A stretch of DNA of 48,215 nucleotides, taken from IMG/VR virus record IMGVR_UViG_3300038701_001055, positions 1 through 48,215 of that record; one strand, 5' to 3'. Position numbers and translations under genes: made by a program. Shown one piece after another: positions 32,025 through 40,947 of this stretch (positions within the stretch are counted from its first letter, which is position 1; each line of letters opens with the position of its first letter). Origin of the DNA: a virus. The notes under the pieces are model-generated. The model was not told the DNA's origin, did not search any database, and was given only the letters and a program-made list of their open reading frames with translations.

Positions 32025-32424
32025 GAAGTATTTATCCGAACCTCCATATGGGCAGGAAATATCCAATAGAAACTTGCCATGGGTTCAGTGGTTCAATGAC
32101 TTGCACTACAGGCTGGGCAGTAGAAATCATCAAACTATAACAGCAGCTAAAGAAGTCAATCTGGACGCCAGATATGTGGCCTTAAAAGCTAATTCAGGAA
32201 GCTATGTAATTACACTGTCCCCTCCTGTATCTTCAGGGGAAACTAAAGTAATAGAATTAACAGAGAAATCATCAACTTATGAGGTGTCTTTGACATTAAC
32301 TAATGTAATGAGTGAAGCAGATTCTACAACTTGCACATGGTCTTCAGTAAATGATTCTTTAGTTATGATATCATTGAAAGACAAATGGCTGATTATTAAC
32401 GACAAAGGGGTGAATTTATCATGA
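32011..32424 (+). CDS. Unknown tail-region protein, 137 aa
   Basis: A beta-rich protein (VIELTEKSSTYEVSLTLTNV) with PWVQWFNDLHYRLGSRNHQT near the start, a phrase common in small virion proteins downstream of gp10-like genes. It overlaps gp10-like by 14 nt. Likely a tail component. Confidence 0.6.
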   Translation: MTISKKYLSEPPYGQEISNRNLPWVQWFNDLHYRLGSRNHQTITAAKEVNLDARYVALKANSGSYVITLSPPVSSGETKVIELTEKSSTYEVSLTLTNVMSEADSTTCTWSSVNDSLVMISLKDKWLIINDKGVNLS

Positions 32425-33458
32425 TGCAGGGAGTATTTAAAGGTGTAAATACATTATCAGGAATAAATGCCCAAGAGGCTTATCAAAATCAACAGGCACA
32501 ATTTGCTGCAGCAGGGCAAAGGTCTGCTGACGTCACCGCTGAAATCGAAGAACTATACAATAAGTTCTCAGCTGAAAATATTGGAACTCTTCAATCGCAG
32601 TACACTCAGGCCAATGAGGCCTTAGCCCCTTATGCCCAACTTGGAGTCCAATCAAGTCAAATGTTAATGGAAATTATGCAAGGAATGGCGCCCGGACCTG
32701 GTGAATCTGGGTTTGACGAATACTTTATGAACATAGCCCCTGAGCAATATGCCACTACAGTATTGAATGCTTTACAAGATCCTGCCAACAATGCAATGGC
32801 AGATTATTTGAACAATCCATTAGTTAAGCAATCAAGAGAAGAGCTGCTAAAGGCGTCTAATGCTTCTGTTGAAAACAGTGCAGCTGCAAGAGGTACTGGA
32901 ATTTCTTCAAGAACCTTGAATGATTTACAAACCTCAGCCCAAGGCCAGATTGCAACACACTTACTTCCACAGCTATCTAATATATACAATCAAACCATTG
33001 GCCAAGGTACTCAACTAGCCAACGAACAACTAAGAGCCTCAGTAGAAACAGCCGGGCAGTCCCAACAATTAATGTTTCAGTCTTTGAGCAATTTTACAGG
33101 CATAGGTGCAGGAGCTGCACAGAATCAGGCAGGAGTTCTCACTCAACTGGGCGATTCAATAGTTAATCAAAAGAATTTCCAACTGGAAGGCGTGGCTAAC
33201 TCTAAACTCGCTGGAGTAAACGCACTCAATCAAGCAGGGCTGGGCGCGGCAGCGGCTGCTGTTAATGCATCCAACACTCCATTATTTGACTTGTCTTCAA
33301 GAAAAGATAGAAACCTATATAGAACTCTTTTTAAAGGGTTTGGAGGTTCAGGCGGAGGCGGCTCTCCAATGGGCAACTATAATAACCTTCCAGCAGGGGA
33401 AATACCTTCATCTGGCGCGAATGGAGTAATAGACTCTGGCGGAAACATAGGACTATAA
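32421..33458 (+). CDS. Probable DNA ejection / internal virion protein 1
   Basis: A 345-aa Gln/Ala/Asn-rich helical protein (AYQNQQAQFAAAGQRSADV, NEALAPYAQLGVQSSQML, LGAAAAAVNASNTPLFD). This low-complexity helical style with a Gly-rich tail is typical of podovirus ejection proteins (P22 gp7/gp20 class, T7 gp14). It is the first of four such genes in a row before the tail fibre. ATG 32424, three bases in, is an alternative start. Confidence 0.7.
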   Translation: MMQGVFKGVNTLSGINAQEAYQNQQAQFAAAGQRSADVTAEIEELYNKFSAENIGTLQSQYTQANEALAPYAQLGVQSSQMLMEIMQGMAPGPGESGFDEYFMNIAPEQYATTVLNALQDPANNAMADYLNNPLVKQSREELLKASNASVENSAAARGTGISSRTLNDLQTSAQGQIATHLLPQLSNIYNQTIGQGTQLANEQLRASVETAGQSQQLMFQSLSNFTGIGAGAAQNQAGVLTQLGDSIVNQKNFQLEGVANSKLAGVNALNQAGLGAAAAAVNASNTPLFDLSSRKDRNLYRTLFKGFGGSGGGGSPMGNYNNLPAGEIPSSGANGVIDSGGNIGL

Positions 33459-33461
33459 ACA

Positions 33462-34547
33462 ATGCCTGTAGATTTCAGACAACTAGACAATAAAATATAT
33501 ACCTCGGTATTAGAGAATTTTAGTAACCTTCTTGATAATGAAAAAAATAGACAGCTAGAAGGCCAGAAGGCTTTGCTTGCAAGCAGTGTACAGAGAAGGG
33601 GGCAAGACATACAGTCAAACACGGCAATGGCACAGCTAGATCAGTTGGCTAAATCTCAAAAGCTACAAAGAGAGCTAGAGTCTGAAAAATCCCAAATGTC
33701 TGCAAGGCAGGCATATCTCGAAGAATCCGGGAAACAAAGCAGACATTTAGACCAATTAGAGCTGGACAGAAGAAAGCAAGGCTTTAGTGAACAAGAAGCA
33801 GCTGCAAGAATATCACTAGACGATAGAAGAGTTGATTTACTTGAGTCAAAAGACGAAAGAGACTCTACACTATTTGAACAAGAGCAGCTTGACAGAGAGA
33901 CCATAAGAAACGCAGGAGCTAAATACGGGCTTGGCGGAATTAAGCAGGCACTTATTGAGGCTGGAAAAGGCGAAGAGGCACTCAAATTAGATAAATTGGC
34001 GGCAGAGATAGACAGCAGCATACTGGGCGATGCAAAGACGGAAGTAGAGATAAAAGGCGCTGAAGCTAAATTTAAAGCTGGAGAACAGACTAAACAATTA
34101 ATAGACATGGCCTCATCTTTTATGTTTAATCCTGACAAAAAAGCAGGGCTTAGACAATTGAGAATAGCAGCAGAAGCATATGACAGAGAGCATGGAACTG
34201 GCATGTCAGAATACAGTGACAACCAGCTGGCCGCCACCGTTACTGCTATGGCAGTTGCTAAGCAGAAAGGCATACAGACTTTAATGACAGATCCTTACAC
34301 TAGAAGCACAGTTAATGACTTTGCACAAGGGTATTTTGGAATTAAACCAATACCTTACTCAAAACAAGGCAAGGAAGCACTAGATGCTGAAAACTTTGAC
34401 AACATAGATGTAGGCGCACCTTCAGTGGTTATAAATACGAATGGCACCGCCTCTGTAAATAGCAGTACAGAGGGCTCCAACGCCCCACTGTTTACAGTAG
34501 GGAATGAAAAAGCTGGCGTGGTGTTTGAAGACAGGGAATGGGAGTAG
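33462..34547 (+). CDS. Probable DNA ejection / internal virion protein 2
   Basis: A 361-aa, highly helical Gln/Arg/Glu/Leu-rich protein (LEESGKQSRHLDQLELDRRK) with likely coiled coils at about 20-150 and a more globular C-terminal part. It fits the internal protein class that leaves the capsid with the DNA. No enzymatic motif seen. Confidence 0.65.
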   Translation: MPVDFRQLDNKIYTSVLENFSNLLDNEKNRQLEGQKALLASSVQRRGQDIQSNTAMAQLDQLAKSQKLQRELESEKSQMSARQAYLEESGKQSRHLDQLELDRRKQGFSEQEAAARISLDDRRVDLLESKDERDSTLFEQEQLDRETIRNAGAKYGLGGIKQALIEAGKGEEALKLDKLAAEIDSSILGDAKTEVEIKGAEAKFKAGEQTKQLIDMASSFMFNPDKKAGLRQLRIAAEAYDREHGTGMSEYSDNQLAATVTAMAVAKQKGIQTLMTDPYTRSTVNDFAQGYFGIKPIPYSKQGKEALDAENFDNIDVGAPSVVINTNGTASVNSSTEGSNAPLFTVGNEKAGVVFEDREWE

Positions 34548-34550
34548 ATA

Positions 34551-35429
34551 ATGGCTAAAACTAATACCAACTCTCCTTCACAATCTACTGTAAATAAATT
34601 ACATCAGGAGATATCAAAAGTAGATCAAGCCTTGATGAAGGCTCATAATGTGCAAAAGGTAATAGATGAAAATCCAGACGCCTTTACATATATAAGCCGA
34701 ATTGAAAATTTAGGCGCCGTAGGTATAGATAAACTTGTAACCCAGTCTATGGCAGAAGGAGGAGGACTGGCAGGTAAATCTAAAGAGTATGCCCAAAATG
34801 TCATTAAAAAACAAGCTGAGACGATGTCAGTTATAGGGGAGCTGTACAGTCAGAATGTACTTAACTTTGCCGGGGCAGTTGTCAAAGGGGATGAATTAGA
34901 AAGGCTTAATCTTTGGGTTCCTTCTCCAAAATCCTCTGCCGCAGAAAACCAAGTAAAGGCCAAGACTCAGGTAGACAACCTAACTAATACAATAAAGAAA
35001 TACAGAGAGCATTTGCAGGGAGTGGGAAGGCAGAAAGCCCTAATAACAGGAATATCAGAATATGATATGGAAACTATATCTTCATTACAAGATAAAGTTG
35101 ATTCAAACCTAACTGCATTAGAAGCAGATCCAGGGAACAGAAAACTTAATAAAGCATATGAAGAATCTAATAAAATGCTTGAATCTTATGTAGATAAATT
35201 TAATAAGCACTATAAAGATAAGGGTGAAAAGTCTTCCCCTCCTCAATCAGCAGAGGAGGCGATATCAAGGCAGGATTCTCAATTTAAAGGGGAAGTGACT
35301 GGTGACTTGCAAAGACAAAAAGCCAGAGCAGACATGAAAGAATCTGAACTGACTAATAGTCAAAAGTTTACCCCTGAACAATTAAGAGCTTTAGCAGAAG
35401 TTAGAGCAAGAAGAAGGCAGGGCCAGTAA
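34551..35429 (+). CDS. Probable DNA ejection / internal virion protein 3
   Basis: A 292-aa helical protein with a basic C-terminus (LRALAEVRARRRQGQ) and a central YREHLQGVGRQKALITG region. It sits in the same block with a 1-nt overlap to the next gene. Function inferred from position. Confidence 0.62.
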   Translation: MAKTNTNSPSQSTVNKLHQEISKVDQALMKAHNVQKVIDENPDAFTYISRIENLGAVGIDKLVTQSMAEGGGLAGKSKEYAQNVIKKQAETMSVIGELYSQNVLNFAGAVVKGDELERLNLWVPSPKSSAAENQVKAKTQVDNLTNTIKKYREHLQGVGRQKALITGISEYDMETISSLQDKVDSNLTALEADPGNRKLNKAYEESNKMLESYVDKFNKHYKDKGEKSSPPQSAEEAISRQDSQFKGEVTGDLQRQKARADMKESELTNSQKFTPEQLRALAEVRARRRQGQ

Positions 35430-37555
35430 TGAAAGAATTTAACCCAGAATCATTTTCCAATGAAGAAATAGACGCAATTCTTGGAAAACAGGAGTCTCAA
35501 CCTCCTGAGAAAGAGTTTGTCCCAGAGTCATTCTCCAATGAGCAGATAGATAATATTTTAAGAGATTCTGGAAGTGTACCACATCAGGACTATAAATGGC
35601 CAGAGATTACAATGCTTACTGCTGCTGAGCTTTTATTTAGCGGAATAGAGGGCGGATTTGACCTCATAGCCGGTGCCGGGACATTAATGGGGAAAGCTGC
35701 AAAAAATACAAATACAGGAAGGCTGGTCAGCGGTCTTAGTGGAAAAGAAGAGCTTAAAGCCCCGTTCTCTGGAGAAGAGTTGATTGGCGAATTTAGCCCA
35801 GTCAATGTTTATAGAAGAAATTTTGCCAATACACAAAGCCAAAGAGATGTGCTGAATAGCATAGAAACCGGGGGAGAATTTGGACAAATAATTCCACAAT
35901 TAATGGCACCGATCAAGTCTTTTCCTACAACCAGTGGGGCTGGAAGAGTTGTAAGTGGAGCCGTTCAGCAAGGCGCCTTGGCAGCCACCCAGGCGCTGGG
36001 AAAAACAGGAGATGAACTATCAGCTTTAATGGAAGGCGGAATAAATGCCGCTGCATTTGGGGCAATGTCTGGAGCCGGAAGAGCCGTTAAAGGGGCATCA
36101 GACTGGTTTAGTAAATTTTTTACTCCTGACACTGCCAAGGCAGAAGAGGCCGCAGTAAGAGTGATGTCCAAAATACAGCAAACTGCAAAAGATAAACAAA
36201 GACTAGCAACATTTGAAGAGGCAAGGAAAGTAAAAAGAGGGGAGACCCCTTCTTGGCAGAAGTATGATGACTCTTATGTGACAGAAGGAAGAGTTTTAAC
36301 TCCTGATGATCTTGGAAAATCAGTAAACAAGTCAGAGTCGAAAATGAGAGCCGCAGCAACTAAAGACCAGGAAGGTGTTAAGAACCTAGTAAGAAACCTA
36401 TATGATGATGCGTTTAAAGTAGATATTTCTAACATAGAGACGAATAAAGCCTACAAAGCCTTGCAATCAAGCGAGCCTGAAATGAAAAAGGTTATTGATG
36501 AAGCATTTGACATACTAAGTAAGGGAAAAAATGGAAATGTATTCAACCCAGACGGCACTAAGGCTGACATATTGTTTAAATTTCATGACAAAAAGGGGAT
36601 ATATGCAGTAAGTAATTGGGATGCTGTTAAAAGATTTTTACAGCAAAATGCTGATAAAGGACAAATACTTACAGGATCCTTGGACGACAAAGGAAGACTT
36701 GTAATGAAGGCTGCCGAAGCAGGAGACGAGGCTGTACAGAAAAGAGCTATATCATTAATAACAGACATGATGGACGACGCCACAGGCGGCAAGTATTACA
36801 ATGCAAGAATCGTAGCTCAAAGACAAATAACAGGAGCGGATGGCTTAAAGACTACTTTAGAAAAAGCTTTAGCCAAGGGCGACATGTCAACTGTGAGAAA
36901 AGGGCTGTTAAGTCAAAACATGTCTAAGCCTGAGCTGGACATGATAAAGGCTAATATGGATAGAAGCGATTATGTATCCTTAATAAGGCATACAATGGAC
37001 GATTTACTGTCCACTGTTCAGAGGCCAGGACTGGCTCAGCCATCAGACATATATGACAAATTATTAAAAGATCCTAAAACTAGGGACTTTTATATGGAAG
37101 CATTAAATGTTCCTGGAATGGAGAATGCTAGACTTAAACTAATGTTTATGTCCAAGTTGGCTGGAAAGGTAAAGATATCACAAGGATCAGAAGAGGTCGG
37201 AAGAGTAGCCGAGCGCGGCTTACAAAAGATAGCGGCGTCCGACGGAGAGAATGCTGCCAACAACGCTTTTAACAGAAAGATGATTAAATTTATGACAGAC
37301 CCTGAAATAGAGAAAGAATTCATTAAAGTATTAAATACTCCAGAAGCCAGGAATATGTTAATAAATGATGCAATACCAAGTAAAGATTTGGTAAATGCTA
37401 CTATTAATATAATAAACAATAAACAGCTTAAGAATTTTGATACAGCAGTTAAGTTCTCTGCCGCCGCAACTAAGCAGGCATTTCCAGAGGAAAAGAAGAC
37501 AGAAAGAGATAGAACAGCGACTAGATTAAAACAAGGAGTTAATCCATGGGATTAG
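35429..37555 (+). CDS. Large internal/ejection protein, 708 aa
   Basis: It begins with two copies of a (N/V)PESFSNE(E/Q)IDxIL unit (about 4-18 and 32-46), a short linear motif repeated 28 residues apart. A Gly/Ala-rich amphipathic region follows (LIAGAGTLMGKAAKN, GGINAAAFGAMSGAGRAVKG), then a long helical body. These match large ejection proteins such as P22 gp16 (609 aa). No lytic-transglycosylase Glu-Ser motif is evident. It overlaps the tail fibre gene by 10 nt. Confidence 0.68.
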   Translation: MKEFNPESFSNEEIDAILGKQESQPPEKEFVPESFSNEQIDNILRDSGSVPHQDYKWPEITMLTAAELLFSGIEGGFDLIAGAGTLMGKAAKNTNTGRLVSGLSGKEELKAPFSGEELIGEFSPVNVYRRNFANTQSQRDVLNSIETGGEFGQIIPQLMAPIKSFPTTSGAGRVVSGAVQQGALAATQALGKTGDELSALMEGGINAAAFGAMSGAGRAVKGASDWFSKFFTPDTAKAEEAAVRVMSKIQQTAKDKQRLATFEEARKVKRGETPSWQKYDDSYVTEGRVLTPDDLGKSVNKSESKMRAAATKDQEGVKNLVRNLYDDAFKVDISNIETNKAYKALQSSEPEMKKVIDEAFDILSKGKNGNVFNPDGTKADILFKFHDKKGIYAVSNWDAVKRFLQQNADKGQILTGSLDDKGRLVMKAAEAGDEAVQKRAISLITDMMDDATGGKYYNARIVAQRQITGADGLKTTLEKALAKGDMSTVRKGLLSQNMSKPELDMIKANMDRSDYVSLIRHTMDDLLSTVQRPGLAQPSDIYDKLLKDPKTRDFYMEALNVPGMENARLKLMFMSKLAGKVKISQGSEEVGRVAERGLQKIAASDGENAANNAFNRKMIKFMTDPEIEKEFIKVLNTPEARNMLINDAIPSKDLVNATINIINNKQLKNFDTAVKFSAAATKQAFPEEKKTERDRTATRLKQGVNPWD

Positions 37556-39339
37556 CAATAAATTATCCTAAAAACCAATGGATGTATATAGACTCTAACG
37601 GCAACTTCAAGCCAGCTGCTGGTTACAAACTGCATGTATATGAAGCTAATACAACTACTGAACAATCTGCTTATACAGAAGTAACCGCCACAACCCCACA
37701 CAACAATCCAATAACTTTGGATTCTGAAGGTAAGGCTTCTATTTATCTTGATGTTACAAAGCCTTCATATAAGTTTGTATTGAAGGATCCTACAGACACA
37801 ACAGAAATTGAGACCATTGACTATGTAAACTATAATCAGCCACCTGCCTTGACAGCGCCAAGCACCTCTCCTTACTTGACTGCATCTTCTTCTTCTGCCT
37901 TAAGTGCAGAGAGAACACTTGCAGTAGGCAGCAGTCTACTTAAAACAGACAATGGAGCTAATAGTACTTTACAATTAGATGCACAAGCACCTGTACTTCA
38001 AAAGACTGGAGCCTATGAGGTCACAACCTCTGACAGAGGGAAGGTAGTCTACTATACAGGCTCTGGTGGAGTTGCTTTAACCTTTCCAGCTTCTGCTACA
38101 TTAACTGACGGGTTCTTCATTAATGTTTCTAATAGGTCTTCCGGCAATATAACACTGACCCCTGATGGGTCTGAAACCATTGACGGAAGCTCAACCTTAG
38201 TGCTTACCCCGGATCAAGGTGTAAACTTATTCTGTAATGGAAGTAATTTATATACATTACAGCCTAGTATATCCGGGCAGCTAAACTCCAACTTAAACAC
38301 AAATACATTTAGCCTAGTATCTGATGCAGCGGTTGACATGCCGCTTACTCCCGGAGCCGGTGGGTACATAAATGCTACCAGACTAAAAGCAATAACAAAT
38401 GTAGACATGAATGGTCAGAATCTAGTATTTGACACATCTACAGGCATAATAGATGAAAATGACAATGAACAAGTAACATTCACTACTGTATCTAGTGCAG
38501 TTAATAATTTCAACTTCACCAATTCAATAACTGCAACAGATCCTATACTGTCAGCTGTTGGCGGCGATACCAACATAGGCCACAACTATCAAGCTAAAGG
38601 TACAGGGACTTATAATTTTCTTGGAACCTCTACAGCTTCTGCTGAGTTAAGGCTTTATGAAAACACAGCCAATGGATCTAATTACACTGGATTTAAAGCT
38701 GCAAATAGCACTACTTCTAGTACGACTTATATTCTTCCTGCTTCCGCCCCGGCTACTCAAGGGGCATTAAATTCTGATTCCAGTGGAAATTTAAGCTGGG
38801 GCAGACCAGGACTTACTATATATAGTACGGACACGGAAGCTAGTGGCACGTTAGGTGTCGCCACAAAAGACATAGATATATCAAGCGTAGACTGGGCTGC
38901 AGCTCCTTTTTTAGGGCTTAGATTTTTCGGTCAGTTGCAGACAGCAGGCAGTACAGCACCGACGATAAATATAAATTTTGAACACGGCGCCTCAACAATA
39001 GACGGTACCACCTACATAGATATTTATGATGGTACAACATATTCAAGAAGTACTAGTTCGAGCGGAGACGTTACGTCCCCAGCTCTTGCCGATAATGGTT
39101 CATTAAATTTTGATTTAACTTTATTACCTACATTTATTAATGAGAGCGCAGGTTCCGAGTACCCGTATACATATAATTTAACTGGTTCTATAAGCTATAT
39201 TAACGGGTCAACTAATAGAGTTATAGGGAAGGTATTCGGTATTTTAGGGTTTCAAAACGGGATAGAGCTAGATAATATAGAAATAACAACCAGTAGCGGA
39301 AATATAGGCACTTTACATTGTCAGGTTGTGACAATATGA
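37546..39339 (+). CDS. Tail fibre / tailspike with head-binding-type N-terminus
   Basis: The 597-aa protein opens with KNQWMYIDSNGNFKPAAGYK, HNNPITLDSEGKASIYLD and PSYKFVLKDP, the pattern of virion-binding domains in podovirus fibres. The central part is beta-helix-like Thr/Ser/Asn-rich repeats (LTLTPDGSETIDGSSTL-type), then a linker near 420 (SNSSGNLSWGRPG-like) and a new globular beta domain (about 425-597) likely to contact the host receptor. No endosialidase or lyase motif seen. Confidence 0.82.
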   Translation: MGLAINYPKNQWMYIDSNGNFKPAAGYKLHVYEANTTTEQSAYTEVTATTPHNNPITLDSEGKASIYLDVTKPSYKFVLKDPTDTTEIETIDYVNYNQPPALTAPSTSPYLTASSSSALSAERTLAVGSSLLKTDNGANSTLQLDAQAPVLQKTGAYEVTTSDRGKVVYYTGSGGVALTFPASATLTDGFFINVSNRSSGNITLTPDGSETIDGSSTLVLTPDQGVNLFCNGSNLYTLQPSISGQLNSNLNTNTFSLVSDAAVDMPLTPGAGGYINATRLKAITNVDMNGQNLVFDTSTGIIDENDNEQVTFTTVSSAVNNFNFTNSITATDPILSAVGGDTNIGHNYQAKGTGTYNFLGTSTASAELRLYENTANGSNYTGFKAANSTTSSTTYILPASAPATQGALNSDSSGNLSWGRPGLTIYSTDTEASGTLGVATKDIDISSVDWAAAPFLGLRFFGQLQTAGSTAPTININFEHGASTIDGTTYIDIYDGTTYSRSTSSSGDVTSPALADNGSLNFDLTLLPTFINESAGSEYPYTYNLTGSISYINGSTNRVIGKVFGILGFQNGIELDNIEITTSSGNIGTLHCQVVTI

Positions 39340-39629
39340 TAGAACACGTAAAAGACTACATAACAATAGCGATTACAGTATTTACCATAATAGCGGGATA
39401 TTTCGCGTATATTCACAAAAGAATAAACAATATAGGAAAAGAGCTGCACAGAAGAGTGCACAAGGACGACTTAAAGGAAGAGATAAAAGAAATACATGAT
39501 TATGTTGACAGATCACATCTGCCAAACCAGGTGAGGCACGCCAAGACTCAAGAAGACATACATGAAATAAAAAGCAAGCAAGATAAGATGTATGATATTA
39601 TGATAGAAATACTTAAGAAAATTACTTGA
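39336..39629 (+). CDS. Small membrane protein, 97 aa (possible lysis accessory)
   Basis: From the ATGA-coupled start (MIEHVKDYITIAITVFTIIA) it has one N-terminal membrane helix (about 8-25) and a long charged helical tail with coiled-coil character (EEIKEIHDYVDRSH, EIKSKQDKMYDIMIEILKKI). Type and location just before the endolysin suggest a holin-like or spanin-like helper. A longer frame begins at 39318, but the coupled start is more likely. Confidence 0.6.
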   Translation: MIEHVKDYITIAITVFTIIAGYFAYIHKRINNIGKELHRRVHKDDLKEEIKEIHDYVDRSHLPNQVRHAKTQEDIHEIKSKQDKMYDIMIEILKKIT

Positions 39630-39654
39630 CACTATGAAATAGATAAGACATAAT
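39626..39654 (+). promoter_or_regulatory. Sigma70-type promoter upstream of endolysin
   Basis: TTGACA (39626-39631), a 17-bp spacer and CATAAT (39649-39654) match the consensus in 11 of 12 positions. It starts at the stop codon of the small membrane protein gene. It could give the endolysin and the downstream RNA/tRNA block their own transcript. Confidence 0.75.
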
Positions 39655-39660
39655 TAATAC

Positions 39661-39715
39661 AAGTGGGCGGGCGGCTTAATTCTATCAACCAAAGCGCTTG
39701 TATGCTCGCTCACTT
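39661..39715 (+). promoter_or_regulatory. 12-bp stem-loop in the endolysin leader
   Basis: AAGTGGGCGGGC (39661-39672) pairs fully (two G-U) with GCTCGCTCACTT (39704-39715) across a 31-nt loop that contains the palindrome AAGCGCTT. It lies at the 5' end of any transcript from the 39626 promoter and ends 18 nt before the endolysin ATG. No T-run follows, so a leader structure or RNA-stability element is likelier than a terminator. Confidence 0.7.
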
Positions 39716-39733
39716 ATTTAATACAGGGTAGAT

Positions 39734-40282
39734 ATGAAAATACTGACTATACAACAATTAAAAAAACTTTACCCAAATGCAATAAATAGTGTATTGATCA
39801 TATTGTCCCATAAAGATACTTTTACATCCTTTGGAATCAATACAGATTTAAGATATAGACACTTCATGGCACAGATGGCACACGAGTCTTGGGGGTTCAG
39901 TAAGTTAAGGGAAGTTACAACACCCCAAAAGGCCAAAAGAAAGTATGGAGTAGGTACAAAAGTTGGCCAAATGCTGGGCAATGTGGTTCCTGGAGACGGG
40001 GCCAAATATATAGGAAGAGGTCTTGTACAGCTCACCGGCAGGTGGAACTATTGGAGACAAAGCAAGCTGCTTAAAGTAGATATATTAAAGAACCCTGAGT
40101 TATTAGAAAACCCTTTATTAGGCACCAGAGTTGCATTCACATTTTGGAACAGTAAAGGGTTGACAAAATGGGCTGACTCTGATAATATTAATAAAGTAAC
40201 TAAGAAATTGAATGGAGGATATAACGGCCTTCAAGATAGAATAAGAGAATATAGTCGCATCTCCAAGATGCTTAATAAGTAA
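39734..40282 (+). CDS. Endolysin, GH19 chitinase-like muramidase
   Basis: The 182-aa lysozyme has the GH19 endolysin arrangement: HFMAQMAHESWGFSKLRE with Glu51 and Glu60 (nine residues apart, as in phage GH19 endolysins) and YIGRGLVQLTGRWNYW (about 96-111), then GTRVAFTFWNSKGL. It should cleave the glycan of host peptidoglycan at lysis. No signal peptide, so it needs the holin. Length matches single-domain endolysins of Gram-negative phages. Confidence 0.92.
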   Translation: MKILTIQQLKKLYPNAINSVLIILSHKDTFTSFGINTDLRYRHFMAQMAHESWGFSKLREVTTPQKAKRKYGVGTKVGQMLGNVVPGDGAKYIGRGLVQLTGRWNYWRQSKLLKVDILKNPELLENPLLGTRVAFTFWNSKGLTKWADSDNINKVTKKLNGGYNGLQDRIREYSRISKMLNK

Positions 40283-40284
40283 AT

Positions 40285-40719
40285 AGGGAGGTGATCAATA
40301 TCTCTGACACAGGTCAGTAGGAGGCCTGCCCAGTTGTAAAAGGACTGCCTAGACAAGACATGAGTCTATAACAAATGTCAAAAGTGTGGGGGTCGGGCGA
40401 GAGCCGGAGCACTGGGAAACATGACCCCGCGAATTATAAAGAGCTAACGGGCCCTCGCTCTTAGAATCAATCAACATGTCTGTTGTTGGTCCGTGACAGG
40501 GGAAGACTATGCATCAGATTGACTAAGAGCACTTATTATAACAGTTTAGCTTGTTAGGTTAAGTGTAGTACCATAGTAGGTGCACAGATATAAACCGACC
40601 CACTGATAAAGGGTTAATGTAAGTATCGAATCTTACACAGGCTATCTAAATTGGGCATATGCCCTAAACAAGCAGGTGTAGTTAAATGGCATAATAATTG
40701 TTCCACTACATCGACTGAT
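40285..40719 (+). ncRNA. Candidate large structured RNA upstream of tRNA-His
   Basis: No ORF fits this 435-nt stretch, which is richer in G+C than its surroundings and packed with perfect stems. These are CTGAC/GTCAG (40304-40308, 40313-40317), GGGGTC/GACCCC (40389-40394, 40423-40428) enclosing a GGC-GAGA-GCC tetraloop, and GCTCTTAG..TCAATC with GATTGACTAAGAGC (40457-40472, 40517-40530; 14 bp with a 2-nt bulge). Others are TGTAAG/CTTACA (40618-40623, 40632-40637), GGGCATATGCCC (40653-40664) and TGTAGT/ACTACA (40677-40682, 40705-40710). GOLLD- or ROOL-type giant RNAs occur beside phage tRNAs, but I cannot assign a class. Confidence 0.75.
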
Positions 40720-40796
40720 GTGACTATAGCTTAATTGGACAAAGCTCCTGGCTGTGAACTAGGAAGATTCGGGTTCAAGCCCCGATAGTCACCCCA
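40720..40796 (+). tRNA. tRNA-His (GTG), CCA encoded
   Basis: A full cloverleaf: acceptor GTGACTA/TAGTCAC (40720-40726, 40786-40792), D stem GCTT/AAGC with GG in the loop, anticodon stem CCTGG/CTAGG (40747-40751, 40759-40763) with loop CTGTGAA and anticodon GTG, T stem TCGGG/CCCGA with TTCAAGC, discriminator C73 (40793), CCA (40794-40796). The base at -1 is T, whereas most bacterial tRNA-His genes encode G-1 opposite C73. It lies between two structured non-coding stretches. Confidence 0.95.
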
Positions 40797-40800
40797 AATG

Positions 40801-40935
40801 AGTCTTAAATTAGACATAGAGCCGCCTTGGATGGATGACGGTCCTTAGAAAATCCATCCTAGTAACAAGGTTTAAAGAGCCTGAAAGGTCGTAGCCTACT
40901 GACGATGTTACGGAAGTGTAGGACTAATTTAGACT
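40801..40935 (+). ncRNA. Structured RNA downstream of tRNA-His
   Basis: A closing helix AGTCT(T)AAATTAG / CTAATTTAGACT (40801-40813, 40924-40935) encloses a multibranched region with CCTTG/CAAGG and a perfect GGATGGAT/ATCCATCC hairpin (about 40829-40836, 40852-40859), plus CCTAC/GTAGG (about 40895-40899, 40918-40922). The 3' arm could instead pair with TCTAAATT at 40645-40652 upstream of the tRNA, so this segment and the upstream RNA may be parts of one RNA with the tRNA embedded. It ends about 12 nt before the next ATG. Confidence 0.7.
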
Positions 40936-40947
40936 AGGGAGATTATT

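Noticed and set aside
33656-34273. 205-codon leftward ORF opposite an ejection protein
   Set aside because: Ser/Leu/Cys-rich composition typical of the antisense of a Gln/Arg/Glu-rich helical gene; it has no neighbours on that strand.
40285-40720. Group I intron or tmRNA
   Set aside because: The tRNA next to it is uninterrupted and no intron core or Ala-type tmRNA ends with a tag reading frame were found.
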